The translations under genes were made by a program, and so were the position numbers. Below are positions 59,896 to 64,000 of a DNA stretch of 64,000 bases, piece after piece (position 1 is the stretch's first letter; each line of letters begins with the position of its first letter). The notes under the pieces were generated by a model. The model was not told the origin of the DNA. It searched no databases and was given only the letters and a program-made list of their open reading frames with translations. Source of the stretch: Megachile rotundata (taxonomy: Eukaryota; Arthropoda; Insecta; Hymenoptera; Megachilidae); contig NC_134995.1 in assembly GCF_050947335.1 (NCBI RefSeq), positions 9,090,501-9,154,500 on the forward strand, given 5' to 3'.

Positions 59896-60800
59896 AAAAT
59901 AAAAAATCGACCCGTTAAACCGCACAACCACCATTCTTTAAAGTCACCCTATACAATGTTTCACGAAACGAAAGAGGTATGGGTCTATAATGTCGAGTTA
60001 GAGACCCGTGCCTACCGAACCGCGTAACACTTATCTCTTTCAACCGACAAAGTTTCGTTCCCTGGTGCCCGATCGACGGCGTTCACCGTTTAAAGAAATC
60101 TACTTTTTCCCCATGGTGCAATTCGTTCAGAAGGAATCTCCGTGCGAATGGAAAGAGACCTCCGCTCGCTACTCTTCCTCTTCTATTTTTTCTCTTTTAC
60201 TTTATTCCTTTTTTGCTTCTCTTATCAGCTTAACGAGCTTTTCTTTATCCAGCCGACAACGCCTCTCCGGGCCATTCTTTCATCTCGCATTTTCTTCACC
60301 TCTTTTCCGCTCCACCCTCAACATTTTCCTTTTTCCTCGCTCTTTGATTCCTTTTCCACGCTCTTACGTATCATATTTTCTTTCTTCGTTCGCCTTGTTT
60401 TTATCCTTTACCTTTAGCCGCACATGGAAATGTCCTGAGCTTTGTTGTCTCTCTGCCTTCGCCTCTTAAGCGTCCTCCATTTCCTTTTGTTTTTACAGCC
60501 TTTTTATTCCTCGATTCTTTATGGACGATTATACGGCCTCTGTTCTTACCTGTCCTTCTTTCACTCACTTTCTTTTCTCTAGTTCGCCTTTTTATAGTAG
60601 ACGCGCTATTTTCTGCGAGGCCTCTGTATCTACTCGGGCTTTGCTCGGTTGCGGGATGAATGCTACCCTCTAGGTTTCTAAGGAACGTTTCGTGTTTTAC
60701 ACCTCGTTCGAATGCGATGTTGAGGAGTTCATGGTTCAGGGGTTCGGTTTGTTAGAGAATGAAGGATGTCTGAGAGACTTTTGGGGGATGGTGGTTTTGA
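59896..60800. other. Unique DNA with pyrimidine-rich tract
   Basis: 60150-60620 is strongly T/C-rich on the + strand. The 153-codon frame at 60008-60469 (Ser/Phe/Leu-rich) follows from this bias and is not called as a gene. Confidence 0.5.
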
Positions 60801-60899
60801 GATTTGGAAGGTGGGGTTTGGAAATTTTGGAAGGTGAGAATCTGGGGATTTAAGAATTTTGGAATTGCAAGATTGGGATTTGGAAAATTTGGGATCTGG

Positions 60900-61890
60900 A
60901 AAATTTTTGAACTAGAAATTTGGAATTTGGGAAATTTGGAATTTGGGGAATTTGGAATTTGGGGAATTTGGAATTTGGGAAATTTGGAATTTGGGGAATT
61001 TGGAATTTGGGGAATATGGAAAATTTGGGGAATATGGGAAATTTGGAATTTGGGGAATTTGGAATTTGGGAAATTTGGAATTTGGGAAATTTGGAATTTG
61101 GGGAATTTGAAATTTGGGGAATTTGGGAAATTTGGAATTTGGGGAATTTGGAATTTGGGGAATTTGGAATTTGGGGAATTTGGAATTTGGGGAATTTGGA
61201 ATTTTGGAAATTTGAAATTTGGGGAATTTGGAATTTTGGGGAATTTGGAATTTGAGAAATTTGGAATTTGGGGAATTTAGAATTTGGGAAATTTGGAATT
61301 TGGAGAATTTGAAATTTGGGAAATTTGGAATTTGGGAAATTTGGAATTTGGGAAATTTGGAATTTGGGAAATTTGGAATTTGGGAAATTTGGAATTTGGG
61401 AAATTTGGAATTTGGGAAATTTGGAATTTGGGGAATTTGGAATTTGGGGAATTTGGAATTTGGGGAATTTGGAATTTGGGGAATTTGGAATTTGGGAAAT
61501 TTGGAATTTGGGAAATTTGGAATTTGGGGAATTTGGAATTTGGGAAATTTGGGAAATTTGGAATTTGGGGAATTTGGAATTTGGGAAATTCGGAATTTGC
61601 GAAATTTGGAAATTGGAAAATTTAGAATTTGGAAAATTTGGAATTTGGGGAATTTGGAATTTGGAAAATTTGGAATTTGGGGAATTTGGAATTTAGGAAA
61701 TTTGGAATTTGGGGAATTTGGAATTTGGGAAATTTGGAATTTGGGGAATTTGGAATTTGGGCAATTTGGAATTTGAGGAATTTGGAATTTGGCGAATTTG
61801 GAATTTGTAAAATTTGGAATTTGCAAAATTTGGGTTTTGTAAAATTTGAAATTTGGAAATTTAGAATTTGAAAATTTGAAATTTAGAAAC
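60900..61890. repeat. 16-bp G-containing array (gggaatttggaattt)
   Basis: About 60 units of tttgggaaatttggaa or tttggggaatttggaa. Blocks of aaa and gga variants alternate. Both strands stay open (PNSPNSKFPKFQI and GIWEIWNLGNLEFG types). It is the reverse complement of the intron 3 array at 36.6 kb. Confidence 0.96.
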
Positions 61891-62650
61891 TTAGAGAAGT
61901 CCTTCAAAAACGAATCAAATAACAAATATTTCCTTCCTAAAGAACTTGTCAATAAATTCCACCCCTATCCTCTCCCTCCTCCTCCCAGCACAAAGAAACC
62001 ACCTCCCCAAATAAATAAAATTAATCACCAACTATTCCATCTTATTCGCGAATTGTGAAGCGCTTGTTAGTATCGAGTGTAGCATAAGCAGGCTGTTTAT
62101 AAGCCCGAAGCCCGTCACGGATAGGAAGCGCGAAGCAAGATCAGACTGCGTCTAATTTCGTGAACGTGCTCGATTAGTCGTATCGCGCCTCCTTACGCCT
62201 GCAGGATCCGTATCCTGTGTCGATCCCGGATAACACTTACGATATTCCATTTGCCGATGCTAACGAGCGAGTTCCTCGTTACTGCATGATACTGCTCGCG
62301 TTTCACGCACGATGCTCGCTCCACTTCTCTATTTAGTGGAGACGCAGTCACGCGACAACTTCCTGGGGTTAAAATTCATGAACCTACCACGTCATTCAGC
62401 TTGTGTTATATACGCTTTCGATACTTAAACGATGACTATTTTATTTGAAGAATTATCAGAATTACACTTTTTACGTATTTATTTTTACATTGAAAATTAA
62501 CACTAATGTACAATTTTCTGGATAGTTGTCTCATGCACAGATATAATTATTTGTACAATGTGAAAACTGAGAAAAGTTAAAATGTTACATTACGAGTATA
62601 TGCTAAGGGAACTTGACTATGCAAATTGTAGTTGGACAAATTGCAAAATG
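61891..62650. other. Unique DNA
   Basis: GC-balanced patch at 62040-62400 without recognised coding sequence, then AT-rich DNA. Confidence 0.45.
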
Positions 62651-62729
62651 AAGTTTATTCAAAAATTGAATTAGATGTGACAGCAGATGTGAGTGCATGT
62701 GTGGGACATGTGGGGAGAGGTGGGACTCT

Positions 62730-63430
62730 TTAACAATTTTTTTCATTCAATTTTCAAGTAATTTAACTAAGTTTGCAAGGTTTCTCATATGTGAAAAATG
62801 ATGTATGTGATCAAAGTTGTGTTCACTCAATTTTCTTACAAAGAATTAATTTAACTAACTTTGCAAGGTTTCTCATATGTGAAAAATGATGCATGTGGTC
62901 AAACTAGATTTGCAAGGTTTCTCATATGTGAAAAGTGATGTATGTGGTCAAAATTTTGTTCACTCAATTTTCTTACAAATACTTAATTTAACTAAATCTG
63001 AAAGGTTTCACATATGTGAAAAATGATGCATGTGGTCAAACTAGATTTGCAAGGTTTCTCATATGTGAAAAGTGATGTACGTGGTCAAAATTTTGTTCAC
63101 TCAATTTTCTTACAAAGAATTAATTTAACTAACTTTGCAAGGTTTCTCATATGTGAAAAATGATGCATGTGGTCAAACTAGATTTGCAAGGTTTCTCATA
63201 TGTGAAAAGTGATGTATGTGGTCAAAATTTTGTTCACTCAATTTTCTTACAAAGAATTAATTTAACTAACTTTGCAAGGTTTCTCATATGTGAAAAGTGA
63301 TGTGTGTGATTAAAATTGTGTTCACTCAATTTTCTTACAAATAATTAATTTAACTAACTTTGCAAGGTTTCTCACATGTGAAGAGTGATGTATGTGGTCA
63401 AACCAAATTTGTAAGGTGTCACATATGAAA
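62730..63430. repeat. Compound tandem repeat (tttgcaaggtttctcatatg)
   Basis: The unit tttgcaaggtttctcatatg, tgaaaagtgatgtatgtgg occurs about nine times. It alternates between a short form (about 49 bp, ending tcaaactaga) and a long form (about 88 bp, adding attttgttcactcaatttt and cttacaaagaattaattt). Confidence 0.9.
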
Positions 63431-63901
63431 AGTGATATATGTGATCCAACGTGCCATATAAAAATTATTGAGTGCTTCATCTTTGAAATAAAAATAGAAA
63501 TAATTGTAAACTTTTTAATCGATACAAATAAAAATATTTTATACAATATCACCAAAAGTTCGTACCCAAAATACCTCTGTCATAATTTGTAAAAATAAAG
63601 TAGCCATTGTTACAAAAAAATTCTACGTATCATAAAAAGAAAGCTACTATGTAATATCGCGAGAGCTATAAAAACGAAGTAGATAAGAATCTAGGGTAAA
63701 AGTAACCCCAGTACGAGTGTTTTAGAAACGTGTAACTGCAAATCAATTGTACATTAAATCACCGTCGAGATTATATCAGCAGATTGAAGAATAGACCAAA
63801 GCTCTTTCAAGGGTTTAATGTAGAAAAGAATAGATCTCTCGAGCCATTGATTTACATACGATTTTACCGTCATAAAATTCAACAGGTTCCACGAGGTTCT
63901 C
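63431..63901. other. Unique DNA upstream of the 63902 ORF
   Basis: AT-rich single-copy sequence containing the TATA-like box at 63667. Possible 5' flank or UTR. Confidence 0.35.
63667..63712 (+). promoter_or_regulatory. TATA-like box with possible initiator upstream of the 63902 ORF
   Basis: TATAAAAA at 63667-63674 is followed by CAGT at 63709-63712, an arthropod initiator-like word, about 190 bp before the ATG at 63902. The TATA-to-initiator spacing (about 43 bp) is longer than usual. Such words are common in AT-rich DNA, so this only modestly supports a gene start. Confidence 0.25.
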
Positions 63902-64000
63902 ATGAATTTCTCGCGTTTACAGATCGTCAGCTTGATATTTGCTTTTCTTGAGATTTCTGTATTACCGAGGGCTGATTCGAACAGTTCCAGGGGATATAGA
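63902..64000 (+). CDS. Possible first exon of a secreted protein, cut by the window end
   Basis: ATG at 63902 opens a frame with no stop to the window edge (33 codons). It begins MNFSRLQIVSLIFAFLEISV and continues LPRADSNSSRGYR. The layout is that of a signal peptide: a basic start, a hydrophobic stretch IVSLIFAFLEISVL with one acidic interruption, and a possible cleavage after PRA. NSS is an N-glycosylation sequon. No family is recognised. It could be the start of a neighbouring gene or of a second SMPDL copy. Alternatively, tttacag at 63916-63922 could be a splice acceptor, which would make this an internal exon. Confidence 0.4.
   Translation, partial: MNFSRLQIVSLIFAFLEISVLPRADSNSSRGYR

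Noticed and set aside
60008..60469. 153-codon Ser/Phe/Leu-rich frame
   Set aside because: Follows from a pyrimidine-rich tract; no domain, and a second frame is open over the same bases.
60912..61952. 346-codon Pro/Asn/Phe/Lys-rich frame
   Set aside because: Repeat artefact with no unique domain, matched by open frames on the other strand.

Overview
Eukaryotic, AT-rich, intron-dominated DNA, most likely from a hymenopteran insect (bee, wasp or ant). The grounds are short scattered exons with canonical GT/AG introns, an insect-style acid sphingomyelinase-like phosphodiesterase (SMPDL3 family), and repeated GGTTAGGTT words, which are common in hymenopteran genomes. The exact lineage cannot be read from this window. 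There is no bacterial-style operon, CRISPR array, rRNA or tRNA gene that I can support.

One gene is well supported. SMPDL3 runs on the + strand from 18.2 to 40.8 kb in five coding exons: 18226-18283, 22280-22348, 24403-24574, 38295-38500 and 40644-40837. All four visible junctions keep the reading frame and together give 233 residues: a signal peptide and the N-terminal half of the metallophosphoesterase domain. The C-terminal half, which carries the later metal-binding histidines, is not found in the remaining 23 kb. It is either beyond the window or lost. A second gene may start at 63902, where a secretory-signal-like ORF with an upstream TATA-like box runs off the end. The catalytic motifs of the SMPDL3 exons deviate from the family: the usual GNHD reads GHED, and the His of the GDxxxH region reads Arg.

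The rest is introns and flanking DNA unusually dense in tandem repeats. I count over 25 arrays covering a large share of the window. Many have units of 8 bp or multiples of 8 (8, 16, 32, 40, 96), apparently expanded and rebuilt from related octamers. Three arrays, near 4.3-5.1, 15.4-16.2 and 53.4-54.2 kb, share one 16-bp unit containing ACGCGT. Three copies of a non-autonomous element with about 120-bp terminal inverted repeats, at 18.8, 42.4 and 46.8 kb, carry 15-bp internal repeats that also contain ACGCGTGGA.

Other dispersed repeats include an inverted pair at 29.8-30.4 and 40.9-41.5 kb that brackets SMPDL3 exons 4 and 5. There are also a direct pair at 39.1 and 45.1 kb and a duplicated segment flanking the 53.4-kb array. 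A perfect GTCACGTGAC (CLEAR-type) palindrome lies in intron 3. The long open frames over the arrays are by-products of stop-free repeats, not genes.
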